Assembly: GCA_000995845.1 (NCBI GenBank)
Contig: LCEZ01000006.1
Coordinates: 1-28,061, forward strand
DNA: 28,061 nucleotides
Direction: 5' to 3'
From: Parcubacteria group bacterium GW2011_GWD2_43_10
GTDB lineage: Bacteria > Patescibacteriota > Patescibacteriia > Veblenbacterales > UBA10138
Positions within the stretch are counted from its first letter, which is position 1, and each line of letters begins with the position of its first letter. The translations under genes and the position numbers were made by a program. Shown here piece after piece: positions 1-7,399 of the stretch. The notes under the pieces were generated by a model. That model had not been told where the DNA came from. It did no database searches and saw only the letters and a program-made list of their open reading frames with translations.

Positions 1-51
1 GATAAATTCGGCTTTCAATTGCAAGAAGAAGTAAGATACTTGGGTTTTTAA
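1..51 (+). CDS. murB: C-terminal end of MurB-like UDP-N-acetylenolpyruvoylglucosamine reductase (partial)
   Basis: The first 51 bases are an open frame ending in TAA that encodes DKFGFQLQEEVRYLGF. MurB proteins typically end with a pattern of the form 'k.kFGi.LepEVr.lG', which this matches in order and spacing. MurB reduces UDP-GlcNAc-enolpyruvate to UDP-MurNAc in peptidoglycan synthesis. Only 16 residues are visible, so the call rests on the C-terminal motif alone; the rest of the gene lies before the window. The next gene (128-1090) is on the opposite strand, so the two genes converge. Confidence 0.6.
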   Translation, partial: DKFGFQLQEEVRYLGF

Positions 52-82
52 ATTTTATTGTAAGTGTGACGTATTTTTTATA

Positions 83-120
83 TAAAAAACGGAATGACTC
101 TAATATGGAGGCATCCCGTT
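83..120 (-). terminator. Intrinsic terminator of the PRPP synthetase gene, probably bidirectional
   Basis: AACGG-A-ATG at 88-96 pairs with CAT-C-CCGTT at 112-120, with one mismatch. Read on the minus strand the hairpin is followed by a T run (83-89 as A on plus), which fits termination of the minus-strand gene that ends at 128. The same hairpin could also stop the convergent murB-like transcript, though it has no good T run on the plus side. Confidence 0.7.
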
Positions 121-127
121 ATTAATA

Positions 128-1090
128 TTATTTCCCTTTATTTTCCAGAAATAGTTCGTCGATCGGTTGATTATTGTGAGCTGCTATAATAGCATTAGCA
201 AAGACCTCGCTTATATCTAGTACTTCTATGCCATCATACTTTGCGGCTAACGGTATGGTATTCGTTACTATTAATTGGTGGAGTCCACAGCTTTGTAGAC
301 GCTGTACTGCTTGATCGCTGAATAACGGATGAATTCCAAAGCCGTATACTTTTTCAGCTTTAGCTATTTTAAGTTTCTGAACTGATAATTCAAAGGTTCC
401 GGCAGTGTCAATGACGTCTTCAACAATTAAGCAATTCTTGCCTTCAACATCTCCAGTTAAACGCATGTGTTCAACTTTATTTGGCTGTTTGCGTCGTTTA
501 GTAATGATAGCAATATCTTTAGCATCTAGATAATCAGCATAGTTTTCAACCCGTTTGACCCCACCGGCATCAGCCGCCACTACGATTAGGTTCGAGATTT
601 CCTTGGCTGTAAAATGTGCTTGGAAGGTTTTGCTTGGATAAAGATGATCTACCGGAGTAGGAGCAAAGAAACCAACCACCGGATTAGAATGTAGCTCCAT
701 GGTAATAAGACGACTGATTCCCGCTTCATTCATCTCGTCTGCCCAGCGACGAGCCATAATATCCACCCGAGGTCTATCTTTAAAATCACCCCGACATTCA
801 AAATATGGACAAACTACATTAATCCTGGCACAAGAGGCAAGCTTAGCTGCGCGCACGAGTTGTTTAAGATGTTCAAAACGTATGGCAATACCTCCAGGCG
901 GACGGCCGTAAAGGCTGGCAATAATGTAGACATCATGTCCTCTTATACTTTGGGCGTATTGTACCCACCAATTACCATCAGCAAATACTCGAGGAACTAT
1001 CATTCCAAGATCTATGCCAATATGGGTTGTAACCAGCCGAGCAAATTGCTCATCTTCTGGCAGCGAAAAAATAGCAAGTTTATCTGTCAT
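128..1090 (-). CDS. prs: Ribose-phosphate pyrophosphokinase (PRPP synthetase), divergent
   Basis: This 320-aa protein has the two tandem phosphoribosyltransferase folds of PRPP synthetase, which makes PRPP from ribose-5-phosphate and ATP for nucleotide synthesis. Visible motifs are DRPR (residues 105-108), the catalytic-His region MELHSN (131-136), ADAGGVKR (173-180, normally PDxGGVKR) and the PRPP-binding loop VEDVIDTAGT (223-232). Length is normal for the family (about 310-320). Two ATP-contacting stretches differ from the standard: the usual FSDGE reads FADGN (36-40), and the usual YARQDRK loop is one residue shorter and reads ECRGDFK (98-104). The ATG at 1090 has AAGGA eight bases upstream on the minus strand. 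The gene is divergent from hpf and has its own terminator. The family call is firm; full catalytic competence is not certain because of the altered loops. Confidence 0.88.
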   Translation of the reverse strand: MTDKLAIFSLPEDEQFARLVTTHIGIDLGMIVPRVFADGNWWVQYAQSIRGHDVYIIASLYGRPPGGIAIRFEHLKQLVRAAKLASCARINVVCPYFECRGDFKDRPRVDIMARRWADEMNEAGISRLITMELHSNPVVGFFAPTPVDHLYPSKTFQAHFTAKEISNLIVVAADAGGVKRVENYADYLDAKDIAIITKRRKQPNKVEHMRLTGDVEGKNCLIVEDVIDTAGTFELSVQKLKIAKAEKVYGFGIHPLFSDQAVQRLQSCGLHQLIVTNTIPLAAKYDGIEVLDISEVFANAIIAAHNNQPIDELFLENKGK

Positions 1091-1152
1091 TTTAGTATTC
1101 CTTATGTTAATGTTACGATTTTTGTTTAATTTCCGTGTTTGTTAGTCAGATT

Positions 1153-1182
1153 ACCTTAGCGCCGGCAGGGCGAGTCAGTCAA
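1153..1182 (-). promoter_or_regulatory. Possible prs promoter
   Basis: On the minus strand TTGACT (1177-1182) is followed after 18 bases by TAAGGT (1153-1158). The -10 is weak, but the same TAAGGT hexamer is used 17 bases after a perfect TTGACA at 27698. It would give a leader of about 55 bases before the prs ATG, consistent with that gene using a Shine-Dalgarno site. Confidence 0.4.
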
Positions 1183-1188
1183 GCCGTC

Positions 1189-1216
1189 TTGCACCTCTGC
1201 GCAGATACTTTACAAT
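1189..1216 (+). promoter_or_regulatory. hpf promoter placing the start site next to the ATG
   Basis: TTGCAC (1189-1194), 16 bases, then TACAAT (1211-1216). The expected transcription start, about 7 bases after the -10, is 1223-1224, directly at the ATG (1225), so the mRNA would be leaderless or nearly so. No Shine-Dalgarno sequence is present. This promoter also decides against a longer hpf reading frame beginning at 1135. Confidence 0.6.
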
Positions 1217-1224
1217 ATAACAGT

Positions 1225-1596
1225 ATGGATATAATTATTGGTTGTAAAAATTTTGAACTCACACCTTCTTTGCGCACATATATTGAGGAAAAAGTAGGTA
1301 AGCTGGCTAATTATTGGGATAGGATTATCCGCGCCCGAGTTGAGCTTGAGGTGGATAAAAATAAGCGCGGTGGTTTAATACACAGCGCGACCGTGACTTT
1401 GGAAGTGCCGGGGCCTGATATCAGAGTGCAAGAAGAAGCAGGCGATATGCATGCTGCTATTGATTTAACAATGCCGGTATTAGAGCGGCAGATTAAAAAG
1501 GCTAAAAATAAATTAGAGCGTACTGATTGGCGGCATATGGATAAAGCTAGGGAAAAGTTTAGGCAGTGGTACGAGCGAATGCGGGGCAATAAATAA
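1225..1596 (+). CDS. hpf: Ribosome hibernation-promoting factor / RaiA family (short form)
   Basis: The 123-aa product begins MDIIIGCKNFELTPSLRTYI and continues with the ribosome-binding RaiA/HPF fold (beta-alpha-beta-beta-beta-alpha). Family-type features are the 'T..l..YieeKv.kL' helix, the basic GGLIHSATVTLEVP strand and the 'DmhaAID' motif. HPF binds the 30S decoding centre and inactivates ribosomes during starvation. It lacks the C-terminal dimerisation domain of long HPF, so it is a short form. The frame is open from 1135, but the extra 30 residues have no family match and would cover the promoter, so I start at the ATG at 1225. The stop codon abuts the ATG of the decarboxylase-like gene (TAA then ATG at 1597), so the two are probably cotranscribed. 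Confidence 0.85.
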   Translation: MDIIIGCKNFELTPSLRTYIEEKVGKLANYWDRIIRARVELEVDKNKRGGLIHSATVTLEVPGPDIRVQEEAGDMHAAIDLTMPVLERQIKKAKNKLERTDWRHMDKAREKFRQWYERMRGNK

Positions 1597-2964
1597 ATGA
1601 AAAAATTTTTAAAACAATGGAAGCTCGGCCGGCCCGAGCTTAATACCTCATGTTTTGATATTAGTCGTGATGGTGAGTTAGTGTTGCATGAGGGTAATTA
1701 TCAATACAATTTATTTAATTTAGCACGTAAGTTTGGCACTCCTTTGGAGGCAGCCTTTCCTTTTATAGTGGAACAACGTTTAGATGATTTGAAAGATATT
1801 TTTAATCGTTCTATAAAAGCATTTCGTTACCGTGGTAAGTTTTTTTATCATTATCCCATGAAGGCCAGCCAAAATAAGGAATATGTCCTGCCCATCTTAT
1901 CTGAGGGTGGTAATTTAGAGGTTACAAGCGCTAACGAACTTTGGTTAGTAAAGAGAATGTGGGAACAAGAACAATTCTCCAGTCGCATCCGTGTTATTTG
2001 CAATGGTCCTAAAACCAATCAATATTTGTCTTTAATTAGTGAACTCAGAGACAAGGGTTTAAATATAACGCCAATTATTGAAGATAAGTTTGAGCTGGCC
2101 GCCCTTTCAACTTTCCGGGGTGATGTTGGTATAAGACTAGATCCGCAAGTTAGGGTACATGGACACTGGGATAAAAAATTCAACCGGTTCGGCTTAACCG
2201 CTGAAGAAATATTATCTTTTGGGCGTATTCGAAATCTTAAGTTGCTTCATTATCACACGTCAAAGCAGTTAGAATATGTGGAAGATATTGTGGGGCCGCT
2301 TAAGAAGGCCATGCAAGTTTATGTGAAATTACGAAAAACCAATCCTAATTTGGATATGATTGATTTGGGTGGAGGTATGCCAGTGCCATTTGAGAAAAAA
2401 CCATTATTTTCAACTGAAGCGGTGGTTAAGAAAATTTTACGCACAATCATGAAAGCTTGTGAAAAAGCAGATATTCCACATCCTGATGTTTTGGTGGAGT
2501 GGGGCAGTTATTTAGTAGCTCCAGCTCAATTGACCGTTTATCGCGTCTTGAGTGAAAAATCAGTTACCAATGGTTCAATTGCCAAACAGTGGTATATCAT
2601 TGATGGCAGTTTTATAAATGATCTGAAAGATACTTGGGCTATTAGGCAAAAGTGGCACATTGCGCCAGTTAATCGATTGCATAGTAAAAGATTAACCAGA
2701 ACTTGGTTAGCCGGATTATCATGCGACAGTGATGATAAATACACGGCTGGTGGAAAATATATACTCTTGCCGCCCCTGGATACACTGGAAGCAGGCGAGC
2801 AGCAATATTTAGCTGTGTTTGATACTGGAGCGTATCAGGATGCCTTAGCTTCGCACCATTGTTTGCTATCTTCGCCCATGAAGATCGTTATCCAAAATGG
2901 AGTAATTACAGTGGCACGCAAGCGCGAGACAGCCGAGGAAGTTGGTCGTGAATTTGGTTGGTAA
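1597..2964 (+). CDS. SpeA-like fold-type III PLP-dependent decarboxylase
   Basis: The 455-aa protein resembles biosynthetic arginine decarboxylase (SpeA) through its core. YHYPMKASQN (residues 84-93) carries the PLP lysine K89, where SpeA has YPIKVNQ. Next come NLEVTSANEL, VICNGPKTNQY, KFNRFGLTAEEIL, LLHYHTSKQ, MIDLGGGMP, CDSDDKY and FDTGAYQDALASHH, all in SpeA order. SpeA is about 630 residues; this protein lacks most of the long helical insertions. The SpeA 'ESGR' element reads EWGSY here and HFHIGSQ reads HYHTSKQ, so the substrate may not be arginine. Diaminopimelate or another amino acid is possible. It directly follows hpf with no gap and no Shine-Dalgarno site. Fold and PLP use are well supported; substrate is unknown. 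Confidence 0.75.
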   Translation: MKKFLKQWKLGRPELNTSCFDISRDGELVLHEGNYQYNLFNLARKFGTPLEAAFPFIVEQRLDDLKDIFNRSIKAFRYRGKFFYHYPMKASQNKEYVLPILSEGGNLEVTSANELWLVKRMWEQEQFSSRIRVICNGPKTNQYLSLISELRDKGLNITPIIEDKFELAALSTFRGDVGIRLDPQVRVHGHWDKKFNRFGLTAEEILSFGRIRNLKLLHYHTSKQLEYVEDIVGPLKKAMQVYVKLRKTNPNLDMIDLGGGMPVPFEKKPLFSTEAVVKKILRTIMKACEKADIPHPDVLVEWGSYLVAPAQLTVYRVLSEKSVTNGSIAKQWYIIDGSFINDLKDTWAIRQKWHIAPVNRLHSKRLTRTWLAGLSCDSDDKYTAGGKYILLPPLDTLEAGEQQYLAVFDTGAYQDALASHHCLLSSPMKIVIQNGVITVARKRETAEEVGREFGW

Positions 2965-2969
2965 TAATT

Positions 2970-3004
2970 TAAAAAATCCTGTCCAACTTTTGTTGGACAG
3001 GATT
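2970..3004 (-). terminator. Strong intrinsic terminator between convergent genes
   Basis: A perfect 13-bp hairpin: AATCCTGTCCAAC (2975-2987), loop TTTT, GTTGGACAGGATT (2992-3004). On the minus strand it is followed by TTTTTT (2971-2976), so it ends the SPFH gene. On the plus strand it can also block readthrough from the decarboxylase gene that ends at 2964, although the plus-strand T run is missing. Confidence 0.85.
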
Positions 3005-3019
3005 GAAGTAGTATTTTAA

Positions 3020-3958
3020 TTATTTGGTGGGTTGAATTCCACCTGTTTGAACCGGAATAGGTCCATAGTTATTTGTTGGGACGTATTGTCCATTCCATCT
3101 TTCGGCAAATGTTTGTTCGATCTTTAGTCGTCTGAACTGTAGCTCAATATCCATGTTTGCTGCGAGTGATAGGTTGTATTTACGAATACCTTCACCTTCA
3201 AGTACTTTAGCCTCAGCATCCAGTCTAGCTGATTCCTTCCTGCCTTCAGCTAGTGTAATCATAGCCGTCTTTTGGGCATTAGCTTGTTTGACTTGTTTCT
3301 GAGCTTCTTGCTCAGTGATTAGCAATTCTTGCTCTTTTTGCTTTACCTGTTGAGCTCGTTCCATAGTTGATTCAATCTGTTTCTCAAAAGCTTCACTCCA
3401 GTCATAATTGGTGATTTTTATTTCAGTTACTGTAACTGGATAGCTCGCAAGATTAGCTTTAGTCATCTCAGACATTGCGTTGCGTATTTTTTCTTGATTG
3501 GCTGCTACATCAAAGATGGTGTATTGTCCAGCTACCTTTTTATAATTCTCAAGTGAGGTTGCCGTAATGATTGCCAGCATTTTTTCTTCTCCATAGTGTC
3601 TCCACATAGGAACTAGTTTACCCGGAACATAGGCAAAGAAGACAGATATGGTGACACCTATACTCTGATTGTCTTTAGTTATTGCTCCGTCTGGTCCGAC
3701 TTCAATCTTGAATGTGTGTTCTATCGGACGAATCGTTAATAATCTTATTTTCTGAAAAACTGGGAGGGAAAAGTTTATCCCTTCATCAAGTTCAGTGTGT
3801 TCCAATGATCCCATAGTGAAGCGCAAACCTTTTTGCCCGGAATCAATGCAAGTAACTGGATTTAAGATGAAAAATGCAAGAATAGCCCCTACAATATACA
3901 AGGCTTTTTTGTTTTTCCAGAAAGCAGATGCTTTTTGACGCAATTGATCAGTATCCAT
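3020..3958 (-). CDS. SPFH/Band 7 (prohibitin-like) membrane protein
   Basis: This 312-aa protein has a short basic N-terminus, one membrane segment (about residues 18-36, ALYIVGAILAFFILNPVTC) and an SPFH domain (about 45-210), followed by a Q/E/K/A-rich coiled coil (about 200-265). GQKGLRFTMGSLEHTELDEGINF and VTEIKITNYDWSE-type segments are typical of the prohibitin/HflK family, which forms ring-like scaffolds in membranes and often regulates membrane proteases. No partner protease is adjacent. The start at 3958 has AGGAG seven bases upstream, and a consensus promoter lies further upstream, so this is a monocistronic gene with a real leader. The family call is firm; the specific role is not known. 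Confidence 0.85.
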   Translation of the reverse strand: MDTDQLRQKASAFWKNKKALYIVGAILAFFILNPVTCIDSGQKGLRFTMGSLEHTELDEGINFSLPVFQKIRLLTIRPIEHTFKIEVGPDGAITKDNQSIGVTISVFFAYVPGKLVPMWRHYGEEKMLAIITATSLENYKKVAGQYTIFDVAANQEKIRNAMSEMTKANLASYPVTVTEIKITNYDWSEAFEKQIESTMERAQQVKQKEQELLITEQEAQKQVKQANAQKTAMITLAEGRKESARLDAEAKVLEGEGIRKYNLSLAANMDIELQFRRLKIEQTFAERWNGQYVPTNNYGPIPVQTGGIQPTK

Positions 3959-4043
3959 TTAGGACTCCTATAGATAGTTTTTGTTTGTGCTGATTTTATT
4001 CAGCGTTATTTATGGTCTTTTATAAATTTTTAAAGAACTGAAT

Positions 4044-4072
4044 ACTATAGCTCTTCAGGTAATTTTTGTCAA
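4044..4072 (-). promoter_or_regulatory. Promoter of the SPFH gene
   Basis: On the minus strand a perfect TTGACA (4067-4072), a 17-base spacer and TATAGT (4044-4049). It lies about 85 bases upstream of the ATG at 3958, so the transcript has a leader and the gene has an AGGAG ribosome-binding site. Confidence 0.8.
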
Positions 4073-4098
4073 GGGTTAGTTTGGGTAAAGAGTCATCC

Positions 4099-4127
4099 TT
4101 GCTAAATACTCAAAAATTGAGTACAGT
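4099..4127 (+). promoter_or_regulatory. secA promoter with a palindrome filling the spacer
   Basis: TTGCTA (4099-4104), exactly 17 bases, TACAGT (4122-4127). Transcription should start near 4134, only about 5 bases before the secA ATG, with no Shine-Dalgarno site. The spacer and the first two bases of the -10 form a perfect inverted repeat, TACTCAA-AAA-TTGAGTA (4107-4123), which would be a natural operator. Confidence 0.65.
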
Positions 4128-4139
4128 TAGGTTTGATTT

Positions 4140-6770
4140 ATGCCATTTCTAGATAAACTATTTGGCGATCCAAACAAGCGGGTAGTCGTTAGGCTTGAGC
4201 CTTTGGTTGAGCGTATAAACGCGCTGGAATCTGAAATACAAAAGCTCTCAGATGATGAGCTAAAAGCCAAAACATCTGAGTTTCGGCAAAGATTTGAAGG
4301 GGGAGAAACCCTTGATGATTTATTGCCCGAGGCTTTTGCTTGTGTTAGAGAAGCGGCTCAGCGTGTGCTTGGCCAGCGACATTTTGATGTGCAGCTGGTA
4401 GGCGGTATTGTTTTGCACCAGGGTCAAATTGCTGAAATGAGAACAGGTGAAGGTAAAACTTTAACCGCCACCTCACCGGTTTATTTAAACGCGCTTCCCG
4501 GTAAGGGCGTGCATGTGGTGACAGTGAATGATTACTTGGCGCGACGCGATACGATTTGGATGGGCAAAGTTTACCACGCACTTGGTTTAACGGTAGGTTG
4601 TATTAATCATGAGATGGCTTATGTTTATGACCCAGCAGTGACAAACGAAGACGCCTCGTTGATGAATTTGCGTTTGGTGCCAAGAGTTGAAGCTTACCGG
4701 GCTGATATTACCTATGGCACCAATAATGAATTTGGTTTTGATTATTTGCGCGATAACATGGTATGGCGCGAGGAGCAAATGGTGCAAAGGGATTTGAACT
4801 ATACAATCGTGGACGAGGTGGACAGTATTTTAATTGACGAAGCGCGAACACCGCTGATTATTTCGGCACCAGCCGAGGAAGCCACGGATAAGTATTATGA
4901 CGCAGCTAGGTTTGTAGCTACCATACAAGAAAACACGGATTATAACGTGGATGAAAAATTGAGAGCGGCAACTTTTACTGAAGATGGCATTACCAAAGCT
5001 GAACAATTCTTCAATCTAAAAAACCTATATGCTGAGGGTGGCTATGACATGATCCATATTTTGGAATCAGCCTTGAAAGCGCGTACCTTGTTTATCCGCG
5101 ATAAGCAATATGTGGTAAAAGACGGGGAAGTTATAATAGTGGATGAATTCACTGGCCGGATGATGCCGGGGCGTCGTTATTCCGAAGGCCTGCATCAAGC
5201 AATTGAGGCTAAAGAAAATGTGAAAATTCAGCGTGAATCTTTAACCCTAGCGACCATTACTTTCCAAAATTATTTCAGGTTGTATAAAAAGCTTTCCGGT
5301 ATGACGGGTACAGCGGCGACCGAAGCTGAAGAATTTAGTAAAATATATAATTTAGAAGTCACTACCATCCCCACTCATCGGCCGATGGTGAGAAATGATA
5401 TGGGTGACAAGGTTTATAAAAGCGAAATGGGAAAATTCCAAGCAGTGGTTAAACATATCAAGGAATTACATGAGGCTGGGCAGCCAGTGCTGGTAGGTAC
5501 AATTTCTATTGAAAAGAATGAAGTCTTAGGCGAACTGTTGCAGCGCGAGGGTATTCCGCATGAAATATTGAATGCTAAGAACCATGCACGTGAAGCTCAA
5601 ATAATTGCTCAGGCCGGCCGCAAGGGTGCAGTGACAATTGCTACCAACATGGCTGGCCGCGGTGTTGATATTATTTTAGGCGGCAATCCGCCCGAAGCGG
5701 GTGAAGCGGAATTTGTAAAAAAAGCTGGTGGTTTGTTTGTGCTTGGCACTGAGCGGCATGAATCGCGGCGGATTGATAATCAGTTACGGGGTCGTGCTGG
5801 CCGTCAAGGTGATGAAGGTGAGTCGCAATTTTATGTGTCGCTGGAAGATGATTTAATGAGAATTTTCGGCGGTGATCGGGTAAAGAATTTAATGGAAAAA
5901 CTTGGGTTACCAGAAGATATGCCAATTGAGAATAAAATGGTTTCGCGTTCAATTGAGCAGGCACAGAAAAAAGTGGAAGGTAATAACTTTGATATCCGCA
6001 AACACTTGGTGGAATATGATGATGTTTTAAATAAGCAGCGTGAAGCTATTTACGCCCGGCGCCGAGCCATATTAAAGGCTGCGGTGGTCAATCCAGCAGA
6101 ACTTAAAACTCAAGTGCAGGCCATTATTGAGGAAGAGATTGCCCAAATGGTGGCTTTTCACACTGCCTTGGAAGATGAATCTAAATGGAATTTGGAAGAG
6201 ATTTACGAAGCGATTCATTCCATGTTTCCAGTGCCTAAAGATGTCAGGAAAAAGTTGGATGATATTGAAACCCAAGCGGGTGATGCTTCAGCTGATGCGG
6301 TAGCGCGCGATAAAATAATTAATTATCTCATTAGTTTAGCGCATAAATTTTATGATGAGGTGGAAAAAGCTATTACGGCTCAGGCTCGGCAATTGGCTAT
6401 CCCGACAGCTGATTCTATTATGCGTGAAGCGGAAAAATCATTATCGTTGCGTGCGATTGATAGTTTATGGGTGAAACATTTAACCACCATGGATTATCTC
6501 AGGGGCAGTATTGGTTTGCAAAGTTATGGCCAGCGTGATCCGCTAGTGGAATATAAACGCCAAGCGTTCCGCATGTATAAAGATTTATTAGCTTCCATCA
6601 GGCGCGAAGTGGCTTATAATATTTTCAAAGTTGGTGTATCTCAGCAAGCGGCTCAAGCCGCACCACCCCGCCGGCAAATGCAGGAGCAAGGGCCGGCCAA
6701 AACCCAGGCCGAAGCAAAAAGTGTATTTTCTTCGGCTGTTTCTTCCACTGGCGGACCAAGTTGGGCGTAA
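4140..6770 (+). CDS. secA: Preprotein translocase ATPase SecA (C-terminal tail out of frame)
   Basis: SecA is the motor that drives unfolded proteins through SecYEG. The 876-aa product shows all the main elements: Walker A MRTGEGKT (residues 100-107), the Walker B region VDEVDSILIDEARTPL, the preprotein cross-linking domain, EFTGRMMPGRRYSEGLHQA, GMTGTA, NMAGRGVDIILGG, HESRRIDNQLRGRAGRQGD, then helical-scaffold and wing domains up to about residue 835. The final residues (VFSSAVSSTGGPSWA) are a linker that ends abruptly at TAA. The normal zinc-binding SEC-C tail follows immediately but in the next reading frame. The motor itself is intact. It starts with ATG at 4140, behind its own promoter with no ribosome-binding site. 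Confidence 0.95.
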   Translation: MPFLDKLFGDPNKRVVVRLEPLVERINALESEIQKLSDDELKAKTSEFRQRFEGGETLDDLLPEAFACVREAAQRVLGQRHFDVQLVGGIVLHQGQIAEMRTGEGKTLTATSPVYLNALPGKGVHVVTVNDYLARRDTIWMGKVYHALGLTVGCINHEMAYVYDPAVTNEDASLMNLRLVPRVEAYRADITYGTNNEFGFDYLRDNMVWREEQMVQRDLNYTIVDEVDSILIDEARTPLIISAPAEEATDKYYDAARFVATIQENTDYNVDEKLRAATFTEDGITKAEQFFNLKNLYAEGGYDMIHILESALKARTLFIRDKQYVVKDGEVIIVDEFTGRMMPGRRYSEGLHQAIEAKENVKIQRESLTLATITFQNYFRLYKKLSGMTGTAATEAEEFSKIYNLEVTTIPTHRPMVRNDMGDKVYKSEMGKFQAVVKHIKELHEAGQPVLVGTISIEKNEVLGELLQREGIPHEILNAKNHAREAQIIAQAGRKGAVTIATNMAGRGVDIILGGNPPEAGEAEFVKKAGGLFVLGTERHESRRIDNQLRGRAGRQGDEGESQFYVSLEDDLMRIFGGDRVKNLMEKLGLPEDMPIENKMVSRSIEQAQKKVEGNNFDIRKHLVEYDDVLNKQREAIYARRRAILKAAVVNPAELKTQVQAIIEEEIAQMVAFHTALEDESKWNLEEIYEAIHSMFPVPKDVRKKLDDIETQAGDASADAVARDKIINYLISLAHKFYDEVEKAITAQARQLAIPTADSIMREAEKSLSLRAIDSLWVKHLTTMDYLRGSIGLQSYGQRDPLVEYKRQAFRMYKDLLASIRREVAYNIFKVGVSQQAAQAAPPRRQMQEQGPAKTQAEAKSVFSSAVSSTGGPSWA

Positions 6771-6825
6771 TGATCCTTGCCCTTGTGGTAGTGGCAAAAA
6801 GTATAAGAAGTGTCACGGGGCGTAG
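6757..6825 (+). pseudogene. Out-of-frame SEC-C zinc-binding tail of SecA
   Basis: In the frame one base ahead of secA, codons 6757-6825 read QVGRNDPCPCGSGKKYKKCH then GA and stop. This is the canonical SecA C-terminal SEC-C motif (CxCx8CH), which binds zinc and contacts SecB or ribosomes. It overlaps the last four codons of the secA frame. Removing one base near 6748-6758 would join the two and give a SecA of about 894 aa with a normal tail. A sequencing or assembly indel, or a real recent frameshift, are the main explanations. Confidence 0.9.
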
Positions 6826-6835
6826 AATTTAAAAT

Positions 6836-7399
6836 ATGACGCCTAAAATAATTTTTCGAAGATCATGGCTTTATGATGAGGCGCTGATAAGAAGAGGTAA
6901 ATATAAGGTGCGGCCAGCCGAGAGTAAAATCGAGACGAATTTCAAGCGCCTTAATCGGGAATGGTCAAAATATAGTATCCAGATTTTAAGGGCAATTACC
7001 ACTACAACGAAGCTCAAGTGGCATGAACGGGAGATTGTTTGTTATGTTACCTGGGGAGTTATCGCTTATTCTGATCCGTTAACTCTCAGTTTAGGAAGTG
7101 ATATTGATACTTTGACCCATGAGCTTATACATAGGATTATCTCCGAGCCAGAAAATTGGAAACGGATGTCTCCAAATTGGCATAAACTATTGAAAAAATA
7201 TAAGCGTGAGCCGCAACTAACAAAAGCTCATATTGTAGTTCATGCAATTCATGCTGTAATTTTGAAAAAATTATTTGGCAAAAAGCGTTTACAAAAGGAG
7301 ATAAATAAAATAAAAAACACTGCTTATATTCGTGCTTGGAAGATAGTAGAAAGAGATGGGGATGTAGAAATTATTAAAACACTGACCGAGGGGCTATAA
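6836..7399 (+). CDS. Putative zinc-metallopeptidase-like protein with HEXXH motif
   Basis: I do not recognise a named family for this 187-aa protein. It contains THELIHRI (HELIH at residues 95-99), the HEXXH zinc-binding and catalytic motif of zincins, preceded by a hydrophobic strand-like segment (VTWGVIAYSDPLTLSLGS). Possible further ligands are H132, H136 and H139 in the helix AHIVVHAIHAVILKKLF. There is no signal peptide or membrane segment, and the protein is basic (pI clearly above 9 by eye). It starts 10 bases after the SEC-C tail and its stop is followed at once by the ATG of the MTH1-like gene, so they are likely cotranscribed. Peptidase activity is inferred only from the motif. Confidence 0.6.
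   Translation: MTPKIIFRRSWLYDEALIRRGKYKVRPAESKIETNFKRLNREWSKYSIQILRAITTTTKLKWHEREIVCYVTWGVIAYSDPLTLSLGSDIDTLTHELIHRIISEPENWKRMSPNWHKLLKKYKREPQLTKAHIVVHAIHAVILKKLFGKKRLQKEINKIKNTAYIRAWKIVERDGDVEIIKTLTEGL

Noticed and set aside
699..1129. Plus-strand reading frames opposite prs, and similar opposite-strand frames in secA, secD and elsewhere
   Set aside because: They lie inside well-supported genes, show low-complexity or unnatural composition and have no start signals.
6759..6770. Programmed +1 frameshift at the end of secA
   Set aside because: I see no known slippery site (such as the prfB CUU-UGA type) or upstream stimulatory Shine-Dalgarno sequence. An indel is simpler.
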